39,864 nucleotides of DNA. Origin: Lysobacterales bacterium. Lineage in GTDB: Bacteria; Pseudomonadota; Gammaproteobacteria; Xanthomonadales; SZUA-38. The stretch spans positions 1 through 39,864 of the forward strand of contig JASJDM010000061.1 in NCBI GenBank assembly GCA_030065125.1, written 5' to 3'. The position numbers and the translations under genes are program-made. The notes under the pieces were generated by a model. The model ran no database searches and was not told the origin of the DNA. It saw only the letters and a program-made list of their open reading frames with translations. Of this stretch, positions 1 through 7,890 are shown one piece after another. How positions within the stretch are numbered: the first letter of the stretch is position 1; each line of letters opens with the position of its first letter.

Positions 1-1
1 G

Positions 2-205
2 TCATCCTTCGTGGAATCCATCCTCGGCATGCTGGCTTCGTTCTGGAACGAGGGCTCGGTGTGGAACGAAGGCTCGGCGTGGAACGAGAGTTCGGTCTGG
101 AATGAAGGCTCCATGTGGAACGAAGGATCCGCATGGAATGAAGCATCGGTCTGGAACGAAGCGGTGACGCCCACCAGTCTGACCATCCTGAAGGAACAGG
201 AATAA
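2..205 (+). CDS. 3' end of a gene with WNE hexapeptide repeats (5' end outside window)
   Basis: An open frame enters from the left edge and stops at 203-205. The visible 67 residues are dominated by seven hexapeptide units of the type W-N-E-[G/S/A]-S-[V/A/M], followed by a short tail ending in KEQE. A GTG at 11 could start an ORF, but the frame is open to the window edge, so this is most likely the C-terminus of a longer protein. The next gene, 21 bases downstream on the same strand, is an S8 protease that also ends in Trp-containing hexapeptides. This gene may therefore be a related exported protease or its partner. That function is inferred from the neighbour and the repeat; no catalytic region is visible. 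Confidence 0.6.
   Translation, partial: SSFVESILGMLASFWNEGSVWNEGSAWNESSVWNEGSMWNEGSAWNEASVWNEAVTPTSLTILKEQE
44..163 (+). repeat. 18-bp coding tandem repeat (WNEGSV-type hexapeptide, 7 units)
   Basis: Trp codons fall at 44, 62, 80, 98, 116, 134 and 152, an exact 18-bp period. Each unit reads Trp-Asn-Glu-small-Ser-variable. Synonymous codons differ between units (AAC/AAT, GAG/GAA, GGC/GCA). The array is therefore diverged at DNA level while the peptide is kept, which suggests selection on the peptide. Confidence 0.85.
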
Positions 206-226
206 CCCGGAAATAGGGAAGGCATC

Positions 227-2776
227 ATGAAAATAACTAGAATTACCCATCGTCACAGAGTACTGCCGGCAGCTCTCCTGCTCGGCACCGCCCTCGCGGC
301 CGGATGGGTGCTGGGCCCGGAGCGGGCAACGCAGCAGGAGCAGCTGGCGTCGTTCATTATCCAGGCTGACAGAACCCATCAACTTCTGCTGCTGGCCGAG
401 CAGCAGGGCTGGCAGGTCACCCACCGCCTGGATCTGATCAACGCCATTGTCGTGACCGCGTCGGCTGATCTAAACGCCATCGAGGGTGTGTCAGACGAGA
501 TAAGGGTGACGCCGAATCATGGTTTGAAGACCGCCAATGCACCTAGAGAAAGCCGGGTGATTCAGACGGACGCGACGTTGAAATTCGATGACGAGCGGAT
601 TTCGCTGGAGCTAAGTAATACATCGGTGGACGACGTGCTGCTCGAGTCCATCAGCCTGGCCTGGCCGGCGAAAAACGGCAAGCTGAAGAAAGTCAGCATT
701 GACGGCGAAAGCGAAGGCGTCGGGGGCATCAACCAGCCATCACAAGCGGGTCGGCGCTCCATCGACATCCCCGCCAGTCTTTGGGGCAGCGATGATCGCA
801 GACTCGAAGGCAACCGAGACACCAGGTTCAAATTCAAGTTTGAGGGCGACGCGGAAGGCGGGGATTCGGACTACGACCTGGTCTTCTTCTTCGCGGACGG
901 CACTTACAAGGCGTTCGGGGATGCGGGCGCCCGGAGCAGTGACGCCAATTCCCCGGAGTCGGATTCCGGCGCCACCGGCACCATCAGCGAGTTTCTGGGC
1001 CAGCTGGTCGCCGAGGTCAACGACTACATGCGGATTGAGCCGTTCCTGAATTTCTTCGAGGACCGGGCCACCCTTGCGGTTCGCAACACGGGTTGGCATC
1101 GCCTTGAAATCGAATCCATCGATGTGTGCTGGCCTGCTGACAACGGTGCGCTGCTGTCACTCACTCTCGACGGCCAGAACGTGCTCTCGCTGGGCGCCGA
1201 AGGACACCTGGCCGTGGCCGGCACCAGCAATCTGGGCGTGACCATCCCAGGCGACCTGCTTTCGGACTCCCGATTCATCGATAACGGCGATCTGGTACTT
1301 GGTTTTGAATTCTCCGGGACGCCCCTGGCCACACCTGAGGCCTACCAGATCGCAATCCACTTTGTTGACGGCACGGGCATTGAGTTCACTCCCGGTGACG
1401 GCATGCTGCTGCAGGGCTTCAAGCGCGACACCTTCCATCCCACCATCGTTCGAGCGGATGACCTGCACCGACAGGCCGTGACCGGCAGCGGCGTGAGCAT
1501 CGCGTTTCTGGACACCGGGATCAGTGGTTTTTTGGGGTTGGACAAGGACAGCAGCGACAATCGTCGCCTGCTGGCTACATACAACGCCATCACCGACCAG
1601 ACCGGGGACTCGGAGTGGACGGTCAACGACGGCTTTGGTCACGGTACTCACGTGACTTCCAGCGCGGTGCTGTCCGACGACAGCTACGATTTTTCCACCG
1701 GTGAGCCCACCGGCAGCTACAACGGTATCGCGCCCGATGCAGGCATCGTGGTGGTCAAGGCGCTTGACGACCATGGACAGGGCAGCTACGCGGACGTGAT
1801 TCGCGGCATCGAGTTTGTGGTTGCGCACAAAGACCAGTACAACATCCGCGTACTGAACCTTTCCCTGAGCGCCCCGGTGAAGTCGCACTATTGGGAAGAT
1901 CCGCTCAATCAGGCAGTCATGGCGGCCTGGGAGGCCGGCATCGTCGTGGTTGCCTCGGCGGGTAACGAAGGTCCGGACGCCATGACCATTGGAGTTCCCG
2001 GAAACGTGCCCTACGTGATCACCGTGGGCGCCATGACCGACAGCTTCTCGCCGAGCGATATCAGCGACGATGTGCTGACCAGCTTTTCCTCGGCAGGACC
2101 GACCTACGAGGGGTTCGTGAAACCGGACCTGGTGGCACCCGGCGGGCACATCCAGGGACTCATGTCGCCGCTGACCCGGCTCTCCTTCGATCACCAGGAG
2201 CTGCACGACAACATTACCTGGTTTGTCATGTCCGGTACGTCCCAGGCGGCGTCCGTGGTCAGCGGCACCGTTGCGCTGATGCTGCAGGACGACCCGAGCC
2301 TCACGCCCGACGACGTGAAATGTCGCCTGATGCGCACCGCCAGACCCGCGATCCGCTCCGACGGCAGCCTGGCGCTGAGCCTGTTTCAGCAGGGCGCGGG
2401 GCTGGTAGACGCCTATGCGGCCGCTTATTCCAGCGCCACGGGCTGCGCCAATCTTGGACTGAACGTCTCTGCCGATCTGGCTGGCCAGGCCCACTTCGGG
2501 GGTAGAGCCAATCGCGACGAGAACGGCAACTACTACATCATGGGGCTTGACGGCAACAGCTACCTGTGGGGCGACAGCTACCTCTGGGGCGACAGCTACC
2601 TCTGGGGTGACAGCTACCTCTGGGGTGACAGCTACCTGTGGGGCGACAGCTACCTCTGGGGTGACAGCTACCTCTGGGGTGACAGCTACCTGTGGGGTGA
2701 CAGCTACTTGTGGGGCGACAGTTACCTCTGGGGCGACTCGGCGGTTGGCGCCAATACCTGGGTCGACAACGAGTAG
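227..2776 (+). CDS. Exported S8 family (subtilisin-like) serine protease with C-terminal SYLWGD repeats
   Basis: 849-residue secreted protease. A signal peptide with a basic start and hydrophobic core lies at about residues 1-30. It is followed by an I9-like propeptide region (about 38-105). Two related beta-rich modules, about 110-235 and 265-395, each carry a CWPADNG/AWPAKNG-type motif. The S8 catalytic domain spans about 410-735: Asp429 in FLDTG, His472 in GHGTH, oxyanion Asn580 in SAGNEG and Ser672 in SGTSQA, so the triad is complete. Residues 778-837 are ten SYLWGD hexapeptides, then a 12-residue end. The ATG at 227 has a purine-rich site (AGGGAAGG) just upstream and lies 21 bases after the previous gene, so the two are probably co-transcribed. 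Having two inserted modules between propeptide and protease is unusual. The substrate is unknown. Confidence 0.93.
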   Translation: MKITRITHRHRVLPAALLLGTALAAGWVLGPERATQQEQLASFIIQADRTHQLLLLAEQQGWQVTHRLDLINAIVVTASADLNAIEGVSDEIRVTPNHGLKTANAPRESRVIQTDATLKFDDERISLELSNTSVDDVLLESISLAWPAKNGKLKKVSIDGESEGVGGINQPSQAGRRSIDIPASLWGSDDRRLEGNRDTRFKFKFEGDAEGGDSDYDLVFFFADGTYKAFGDAGARSSDANSPESDSGATGTISEFLGQLVAEVNDYMRIEPFLNFFEDRATLAVRNTGWHRLEIESIDVCWPADNGALLSLTLDGQNVLSLGAEGHLAVAGTSNLGVTIPGDLLSDSRFIDNGDLVLGFEFSGTPLATPEAYQIAIHFVDGTGIEFTPGDGMLLQGFKRDTFHPTIVRADDLHRQAVTGSGVSIAFLDTGISGFLGLDKDSSDNRRLLATYNAITDQTGDSEWTVNDGFGHGTHVTSSAVLSDDSYDFSTGEPTGSYNGIAPDAGIVVVKALDDHGQGSYADVIRGIEFVVAHKDQYNIRVLNLSLSAPVKSHYWEDPLNQAVMAAWEAGIVVVASAGNEGPDAMTIGVPGNVPYVITVGAMTDSFSPSDISDDVLTSFSSAGPTYEGFVKPDLVAPGGHIQGLMSPLTRLSFDHQELHDNITWFVMSGTSQAASVVSGTVALMLQDDPSLTPDDVKCRLMRTARPAIRSDGSLALSLFQQGAGLVDAYAAAYSSATGCANLGLNVSADLAGQAHFGGRANRDENGNYYIMGLDGNSYLWGDSYLWGDSYLWGDSYLWGDSYLWGDSYLWGDSYLWGDSYLWGDSYLWGDSYLWGDSAVGANTWVDNE
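2558..2737 (+). repeat. 18-bp coding tandem repeat (SYLWGD x10)
   Basis: Ten uninterrupted 18-bp units encode Ser-Tyr-Leu-Trp-Gly-Asp. The peptide is invariant, while the Leu codon (CTC/CTG/TTG), the Gly codon (GGC/GGT) and one Tyr-adjacent Ser codon vary. Period and Trp content match the hexapeptide array of the upstream gene (WNEGSV), although the peptide differs. It could be a beta-solenoid or surface-attachment tail; nothing in the sequence proves a role. Confidence 0.92.
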
Positions 2777-2827
2777 CATTGGAACCCGAAGGGAACGCAG
2801 TCCCCGGCCACACCCAGATTCTCACGC

Positions 2828-2847
2828 CGGCCCCAATCATGGGGCCG
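2828..2847 (+). terminator. GC-rich hairpin after the S8 protease gene (weak terminator candidate)
   Basis: A perfect 7-bp stem (CGGCCCC / GGGGCCG) with a 6-base loop starts 51 bases after the S8 stop codon. No T-tract follows, so intrinsic termination is not well supported. A second 6-bp hairpin (CGGCCC-TTC-GGGCCG) lies at 2949-2963, shortly before the GGDEF-EAL gene, also without a T-tract. Confidence 0.35.
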
Positions 2848-2995
2848 CAGCCTGGACGCGTTCAGGGCCATGCTGCCGCCCATTACCAGGCCGATAGGCC
2901 AGGAACTTGTTCGAATACCGGAAAACCGCGGGTCAAATCGTTAATTTTCGGCCCTTCGGGCCGATAAAACGGATTCAGGGCGGAAAAATTATAGG

Positions 2996-4696
2996 GTGTT
3001 CGAGAGGATGATCCGGACCATTCGAACCAGGCTGTTTCTGGGGATTACTTTCTGTATCAGCGTGCCGGCGGCTTTGGCGACGCTGGTCTTTGTCCAGGAT
3101 CGCAGCCTGGCGTTTTACGTGGCCTACAGTTTTGGGGCGGTATTGGTGATATCGGCCCTGCTCGGCCTTTTCCTGTCCCGCAGGCTGACCGCGCCGCTCC
3201 TCATCTTGTCCCAAAAGATGCGGGAGTACGTGGAAGGCGAATTCAAGCTGCAGGCGGACCTGGGCGGGCTCGACCACGCTCCGGACGAAGTCGGGCAGGT
3301 CGCGCGGGAATTCGGGGAGCTGCAGGACGCTATCAGGGACCACCTGTCTTCTATCAGCCAGATGGCCTACTTCGATAATCTGACCGGCGCCGCCAGCCGC
3401 GCTTACATGAACCAGCGGCTGCAGGAAATGATCAGCACCTCGAAGCGGCGAGGCGAGGGGTTTTCACTGTTTTTCGTGGACCTGGATGCATTCAAAAGCG
3501 TCAATGACAGCCTGGGCCACGATGCCGGCGACCAGCTGCTCATCGAGGTCACCAACCGCCTGCGGGACGCCGCACGCCAGAGCGATTTCATCGCCCGGCT
3601 TGGCGGCGACGAGTTCTGTGTTCTGCTGGAGGGGCTGTCGGACGAGGCAGACATCGCCGTGGTGGCAGAACGCTGCATCGCCCGGATCGAGACGCCGGTC
3701 ACCATTGCCGGCAGAACCTTCAGGCCCCAGTGCAGCATCGGCATATCCCGCTACCCCAGCGACGGCAACGACGCCAAGGAGCTGATCGACGCCGGCGACA
3801 ATGCCATGTATGCGGCCAAGGTCGCCGGACACCATCGATTCGAGTTCTTCCGCAAGGAAATGTCCCAGCGAGCGGCCGATCGTCTGAAGCTGGCCCAGGA
3901 GTTGCGGGCAGCCGTCAGTAACGAAGATTTCCTGCTGCGCTACCAACCCCAGGTGGACATCAGTTCCGGAGAGATCGTCGGTTGGGAGGCGCTGATTCAC
4001 TGGGACCATCCGGACCGCGGCATGCTGCCACCAGATGAATTCGCCCCCGAAGTGGAGCGCCTGGGATTGATCAACGAACTGGGCAGCTGGATAATCCGGC
4101 GGGCCTCCTGCCAGCTGGCTGCCTGGAGCGACCAGGGGCTTGGTGACATGCGGGTGAGCGTCAACGTGGCGCCTCGCCAACTGAGCGACAGGCAGCTGTA
4201 TGACAACATCCTCGAGGCCCTGACCGCGGCAAAAGTGGAGCCCGGCCAGCTGGAACTGGCCATCACGGAATCCGGTATCCAATCGGCGCCTGATGGTCGC
4301 CGGGTGCTGGAAAGACTCAAGAGCCTGGGCGTGCGCGTAGCCATCGATGAATTCGGCACCGGCCATTCGTCGCTGGCATCTCTTAAGGTACTGCCTGCCG
4401 ATTGCCTCAAGATCGATCGCAGCTTTGTGCAGGACATGGCAACCAATCCCCAGGACGCGGTTCTGCTCGGTACCATCATGGCCATGGGACACGCGTTGCG
4501 ATTTGAAATAATTGCCGAGGGCGTGGAACAGCTTGAGCAGCTGCAGATTCTGCAGGGGCTGGACTGCGACCGGGTGCAGGGCAGTTTCTTCAGTCAGCCG
4601 GTAGCAGCGAAGCAGGTGCCGGAGCTGGTCGCCCGGGGATTTGTGGATGGCCCCGCGGCGGAGTCGCCCGAAAATGCCGGACGGAGGGCAGGATAA
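2996..4696 (+). CDS. Membrane-bound GGDEF-EAL cyclic-di-GMP signalling protein
   Basis: 566 residues. Two N-terminal membrane segments (about 14-33 and 38-60) lead into a HAMP-like linker (60-120). The GGDEF domain has an intact GGDEF at 203-207 and an RxxD inhibitory site five residues before it, so diguanylate cyclase activity with product feedback is plausible. The EAL domain (about 300-545) keeps EAL at 331-333, Asn in VSVNVAP, Glu in AITESG, Lys in LKIDRSF, Glu in IAEGVE and Gln in RVQGSFF. However, the usual DDFGTG metal-site motif reads DEFGTG (451-456), which may weaken phosphodiesterase activity. The start is uncertain: GTG 2996, or ATG 3008 in the same frame; neither has a well-spaced ribosome site. 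The stop abuts the HDOD gene directly, implying translational coupling. Confidence 0.93.
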   Translation: MFERMIRTIRTRLFLGITFCISVPAALATLVFVQDRSLAFYVAYSFGAVLVISALLGLFLSRRLTAPLLILSQKMREYVEGEFKLQADLGGLDHAPDEVGQVAREFGELQDAIRDHLSSISQMAYFDNLTGAASRAYMNQRLQEMISTSKRRGEGFSLFFVDLDAFKSVNDSLGHDAGDQLLIEVTNRLRDAARQSDFIARLGGDEFCVLLEGLSDEADIAVVAERCIARIETPVTIAGRTFRPQCSIGISRYPSDGNDAKELIDAGDNAMYAAKVAGHHRFEFFRKEMSQRAADRLKLAQELRAAVSNEDFLLRYQPQVDISSGEIVGWEALIHWDHPDRGMLPPDEFAPEVERLGLINELGSWIIRRASCQLAAWSDQGLGDMRVSVNVAPRQLSDRQLYDNILEALTAAKVEPGQLELAITESGIQSAPDGRRVLERLKSLGVRVAIDEFGTGHSSLASLKVLPADCLKIDRSFVQDMATNPQDAVLLGTIMAMGHALRFEIIAEGVEQLEQLQILQGLDCDRVQGSFFSQPVAAKQVPELVARGFVDGPAAESPENAGRRAG

Positions 4697-5488
4697 ATGG
4701 GGGCCGCGGTATCACCCCTTCGGAAGTCCAGTAAGATTCCGACCCTGGAAGCTGGCGCAGCCGATTTGCTGCTGGAGCTGTCGGACGAAGACGTCAGCAT
4801 CAGTCGCATCGTTGAACTGGTGAGAATGTCGCCGTCCATCGCGGCCAGGCTGGTTGCCACCGCCAACTCGGCCTGGTCCCGGCCGGTCGCGCCGGTCACC
4901 AGCATCGCTGACGCCTGTTCCCGGCTTGGCCTGAACGTGGTTCGCACCACCAGCATTGCCCTGGCCATCGGTCAGTCATTCAGTCCCCGACGCTGTCCCT
5001 CCTTCGACGCCGAAAAATTCTGGTGCACCTCAATCATGGCCTCCAACCTGGCGGCGGACCTGGCGGGCCACGCGTCGGTTGATGCCAACACGGCAAGAAC
5101 TGCCGCGCTGTTGCACAACATTGGCCTGCTGTGGCTGGCCGACTCCCTCCCGGCCGAAACCAATGAGTCACTGGTCCGCGCGGCCGGGAATCCCGAAATC
5201 ACCATCAGCCAGGGCCTGCAGGACCAGTGCGGCTCCGATCGCAGGCATGCATCGCTGTTTTTGTACGAGAACTGGAATCTCCCGGACAAGCTCAAGGCCG
5301 GCTGGGAAGGCGAGGATCACCTGGGCAGCCTGATCTCCAGGTGCGAAGCCATGGCTACCGATGTTTTCGAAAATTTGCCGCTGGAGGAGGTGTCCTGGAA
5401 CGTTGAAGACCCGGTCCTGCTGCAGGCCTACGAAAAGCAGGTGAGGGCGCTTCCCAGGATCCTGCAGCTGTCGGCGGCCATGTTCTAA
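4697..5488 (+). CDS. HDOD domain protein
   Basis: 263 residues, cytoplasmic, no signal peptide or membrane segment. It matches the HDOD family (HD-related output domain), helical proteins that usually act as non-enzymatic signalling adaptors. Family features seen are the repeated helical pattern VELVRMSPSIAARL, then NSAW (position of the usual N-S family motif), and RTAALLHNIGLL, where true HD hydrolases read HD; here it is HN, which fits a non-catalytic domain. The ATG begins on the base after the TAA of the GGDEF-EAL gene, so both are almost certainly made together. The protein may therefore read out or tune that c-di-GMP protein (inference). It converges with the serine hydrolase gene, with 20 bases between the stops. 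Confidence 0.85.
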   Translation: MGAAVSPLRKSSKIPTLEAGAADLLLELSDEDVSISRIVELVRMSPSIAARLVATANSAWSRPVAPVTSIADACSRLGLNVVRTTSIALAIGQSFSPRRCPSFDAEKFWCTSIMASNLAADLAGHASVDANTARTAALLHNIGLLWLADSLPAETNESLVRAAGNPEITISQGLQDQCGSDRRHASLFLYENWNLPDKLKAGWEGEDHLGSLISRCEAMATDVFENLPLEEVSWNVEDPVLLQAYEKQVRALPRILQLSAAMF

Positions 5489-5508
5489 GCGACGGCAGCA
5501 GGCGGCGC

Positions 5509-7035
5509 TCAGGGCACGCGTTCAAACAGGTCACCGTCGTAGCGCAACGCTGACGGTGGATTGGCGTCCTCCATGCGAAAGACCAGCAGTTCGCCACGGA
5601 ACGGAACCAGCTCGACTCGCATGGCTTCCATTTCGTCGTGGGGAAACGGCGTGGCGCTGGCGTACATATTGCCCATTGTGACGTGCGGGACGCCGTCGCG
5701 AATCGACACCACGATATCCCCGTAGAGTTCGTTGCGGTAGACGCCGGCATAGTCTTCGAATGGCCGGCTGAGGTCCCACTGTCTTTTCTTGCGCTTTTCC
5801 AGGTCGGCCACGATCCTGGGTCTGACCTGACTGATCCTGGATTCCAGCGCTGCGATCTGGGTTTCGGCTTCAATGCTCGCCCCCTCCATTGCCAGCATTA
5901 CCGCGTAGGCGTAACGCATCAGGGCCAGGGCCAGGCCTTCGCCAGGGGCACCGTTGGTAAACACCGCAACCCCGATGTTTTCCTTCGGCATGATCGTAAT
6001 GTTGGAGTAGAAGCCGGCGAAACCACCGGGGTGAAAAGCCACCTCGCGGCCGTGCAATGAGCCGATGGCCCAGCCCAGCCCGTAGTGTGTGGCTTCCAGG
6101 TCTTCGAACCGCTTTACGACGGGTACCAGGCGTGCCCGGGCTTCGCCCAGGGGCTGTTCGGGCAGCAGGCGTTTACCGTTGAGAACGCCGCCGGACAGGT
6201 TTGCCGACATCCAGCGTGCGGCGTCGTTGGCGGTGGTGAGCAGTCCTCCCGCGGACTGCATGGTGTTGTCCTGCTTCTCCAGGTAGGCCCGCTGGGGGCC
6301 ACTGGGCATCAGACCGAAATAGGGTCTGGCTTTTGACCAGCCATTGCGGTCGGCTTTGGAGACATAGGCCGTAGTCCGGTGCATACCCAGGGGCCCAAAA
6401 ATCTCGTCCCGCAGCATGTCCTGCCAGGGTTTGCCCGTCCGTTCCTCCGCCAGGCGGGTCAGGATGTTGTACCCGACATTGGTGTACTGAAACATTCCCA
6501 GGGGATATTCGGTATTGGGTTCGGAGCTTTGCAGCAGGTCCCACAGGATCTTTGGAGAATGCTCACCGCTGTAAGCCACTCGAAAGCCAATGGGGCTGTT
6601 GTCGATGCCGGAGGAGTGGGTCAGCAGATCCCGCAGCTTTACCTCATCGGCGCGGATCTCAGGCTTGAACGTTACGCCCGGCGCGTAGTCAGCGAGACTC
6701 GCGTCCAGGTCGATCTCACCCCGGTGATGCAGCAGGTTCAGCGCGGTTCCGGTAAAGGACTTGGTGGTGGATGCGATGTAGAACAGCGTATCCGCGTCAG
6801 CCTTAACGCCGGCTTCGATGTCTGCATGGCCGTATCCCTCCGCCAGTACCACTTCATCTCCACGCACCACGGCCACGGCAAAGCCGGGCACTTCTTCGAT
6901 GCGTTCCGACAGGGTTTTGGCAAACCCACCAATGGTGTCGGCCTGGAGTGATGTATCGACGGGCCCCGCGCCGGCCACGTTGATCAGGCAGGTGGCGGCG
7001 GCCAGGCCCAGTAGGGTCTGTTGAATGGAAGCCAT
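5509..7035 (-). CDS. Exported serine hydrolase, beta-lactamase/class C fold
   Basis: 508 residues with a signal peptide (about 1-23, ending near AGAG). Penicillin-binding/beta-lactamase fold signatures are present: S89-T-T-K92 (SxxK nucleophile), Y184-T-N186 (YxN) and H335-P-G-G (the KTG-like third motif, common in the esterase/peptidase members). A C-terminal extension of about 110 residues resembles the small beta-barrel found in many serine hydrolases of this family. It is expected in the periplasm, as an esterase, D-amino peptidase or peptidoglycan-related hydrolase; true antibiotic hydrolysis is not implied. It is the last gene of a minus-strand run, 33 bases after the AraC gene. Confidence 0.88.
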   Translation of the reverse strand: MASIQQTLLGLAAATCLINVAGAGPVDTSLQADTIGGFAKTLSERIEEVPGFAVAVVRGDEVVLAEGYGHADIEAGVKADADTLFYIASTTKSFTGTALNLLHHRGEIDLDASLADYAPGVTFKPEIRADEVKLRDLLTHSSGIDNSPIGFRVAYSGEHSPKILWDLLQSSEPNTEYPLGMFQYTNVGYNILTRLAEERTGKPWQDMLRDEIFGPLGMHRTTAYVSKADRNGWSKARPYFGLMPSGPQRAYLEKQDNTMQSAGGLLTTANDAARWMSANLSGGVLNGKRLLPEQPLGEARARLVPVVKRFEDLEATHYGLGWAIGSLHGREVAFHPGGFAGFYSNITIMPKENIGVAVFTNGAPGEGLALALMRYAYAVMLAMEGASIEAETQIAALESRISQVRPRIVADLEKRKKRQWDLSRPFEDYAGVYRNELYGDIVVSIRDGVPHVTMGNMYASATPFPHDEMEAMRVELVPFRGELLVFRMEDANPPSALRYDGDLFERVP

Positions 7036-7068
7036 GGGTAGTCCCCGATTAAACCTGAACCGGCAGTT

Positions 7069-7857
7069 TTATACAGATCGACCGTTGCCGTCTTGTACGA
7101 ACGAAACCCCGTGCTGGCTGGCAAGCTTGCGGCGGAACGCGCCGGGGGCGCATCCGACCAGGCGTCTGAAATGCCGGCTGAAATGACTTTGATCGTAGTA
7201 CCCGACCTCGCTGGCGATCCGACCCAGCGCCAATGCCGGATTCTGCATCAGCACCATGGATTTACGAATCCTCTGCAGCTGCATAAACAGGCTGATGGAG
7301 CAACGTGTGGCACTCCGGAACGCGCGAGCAAAATACACCGGGTGAACGCCGGCGCGCCTGGCGAAACCGCTCAGCGAGTGCGCCTGTTCGGGATGATCCA
7401 GGATGGCGGTTCTGGCTTCTTCGGTCAGCCTGCGCAGGGCGCGGCTTTCTTTGTGTCGCTCCCTCAGTGCGTTTCGAACCAGGGAGAGCAGCTCGATACA
7501 GGCGGTTTCGACCGCCTTCCGGTCATTGGCCCTGGCAGCCAGAATCAGCAGAGCCGCCAGTGAAACAGACTCGGTGCAGGCCAGGGATACCAGGCGCTTT
7601 TCGGTTCCGATGTCGAGCTCATCCAGGGTGTCCTCTGACGGTTCAACCGCTAGAACCCGGGCGCCCGATTCTCCGAATTCGGTACTGTGTCGCGCGCGGG
7701 TGGATTTGAACAGCGTATCCAGCGGCTGACGCCGGCCGCTGCAGTAAGGTGTCTCTTCGAAGAAAACGCCGCTGAGGACCACGCTGATCCTGGCGCGTGG
7801 ATCGTAATGCATATCCTGCCTGAGCCGTGCCTGGTATGTGGTTTCAAACCAATGCAT
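7069..7857 (-). CDS. AraC family transcriptional regulator
   Basis: 262 residues. The C-terminal 100 residues carry the two AraC helix-turn-helix units, ending in the signature GYYDQSHFSRHFRRLVGCAP (about residues 215-234), where the YDQSHFSRHFR core is typical. The N-terminal part is a probable cupin-like effector domain (motifs near DPRARISVVLSGVF). The ATG at 7857 is preceded by a G-rich run on the coding strand. It lies 33 bases after the molybdopterin subunit stop and 33 before the serine hydrolase start. It may regulate this operon in response to the oxidoreductase substrate; that is inference from position. Confidence 0.9.
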   Translation of the reverse strand: MHWFETTYQARLRQDMHYDPRARISVVLSGVFFEETPYCSGRRQPLDTLFKSTRARHSTEFGESGARVLAVEPSEDTLDELDIGTEKRLVSLACTESVSLAALLILAARANDRKAVETACIELLSLVRNALRERHKESRALRRLTEEARTAILDHPEQAHSLSGFARRAGVHPVYFARAFRSATRCSISLFMQLQRIRKSMVLMQNPALALGRIASEVGYYDQSHFSRHFRRLVGCAPGAFRRKLASQHGVSFVQDGNGRSV

Positions 7858-7890
7858 CGGCGACTTGCCCCCCGGTGTCGGCGAGCCGGA

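Noticed and set aside
1157..2779. Long minus-strand ORF opposite the S8 protease
   Set aside because: A 540-residue shadow; its Val/Ala/Pro repeats are just the complement of the SYLWGD repeat and it has no family features.
3464..4492. Minus-strand ORF opposite the GGDEF-EAL gene
   Set aside because: Antisense shadow caused by high GC; the plus strand carries complete catalytic motifs.
5509..7035. Antibiotic-resistance beta-lactamase
   Set aside because: SxxK and YxN are present, but the third motif is HPGG and there is a long C-terminal extension, as in the broad serine hydrolase/esterase members. Resistance is not supported.
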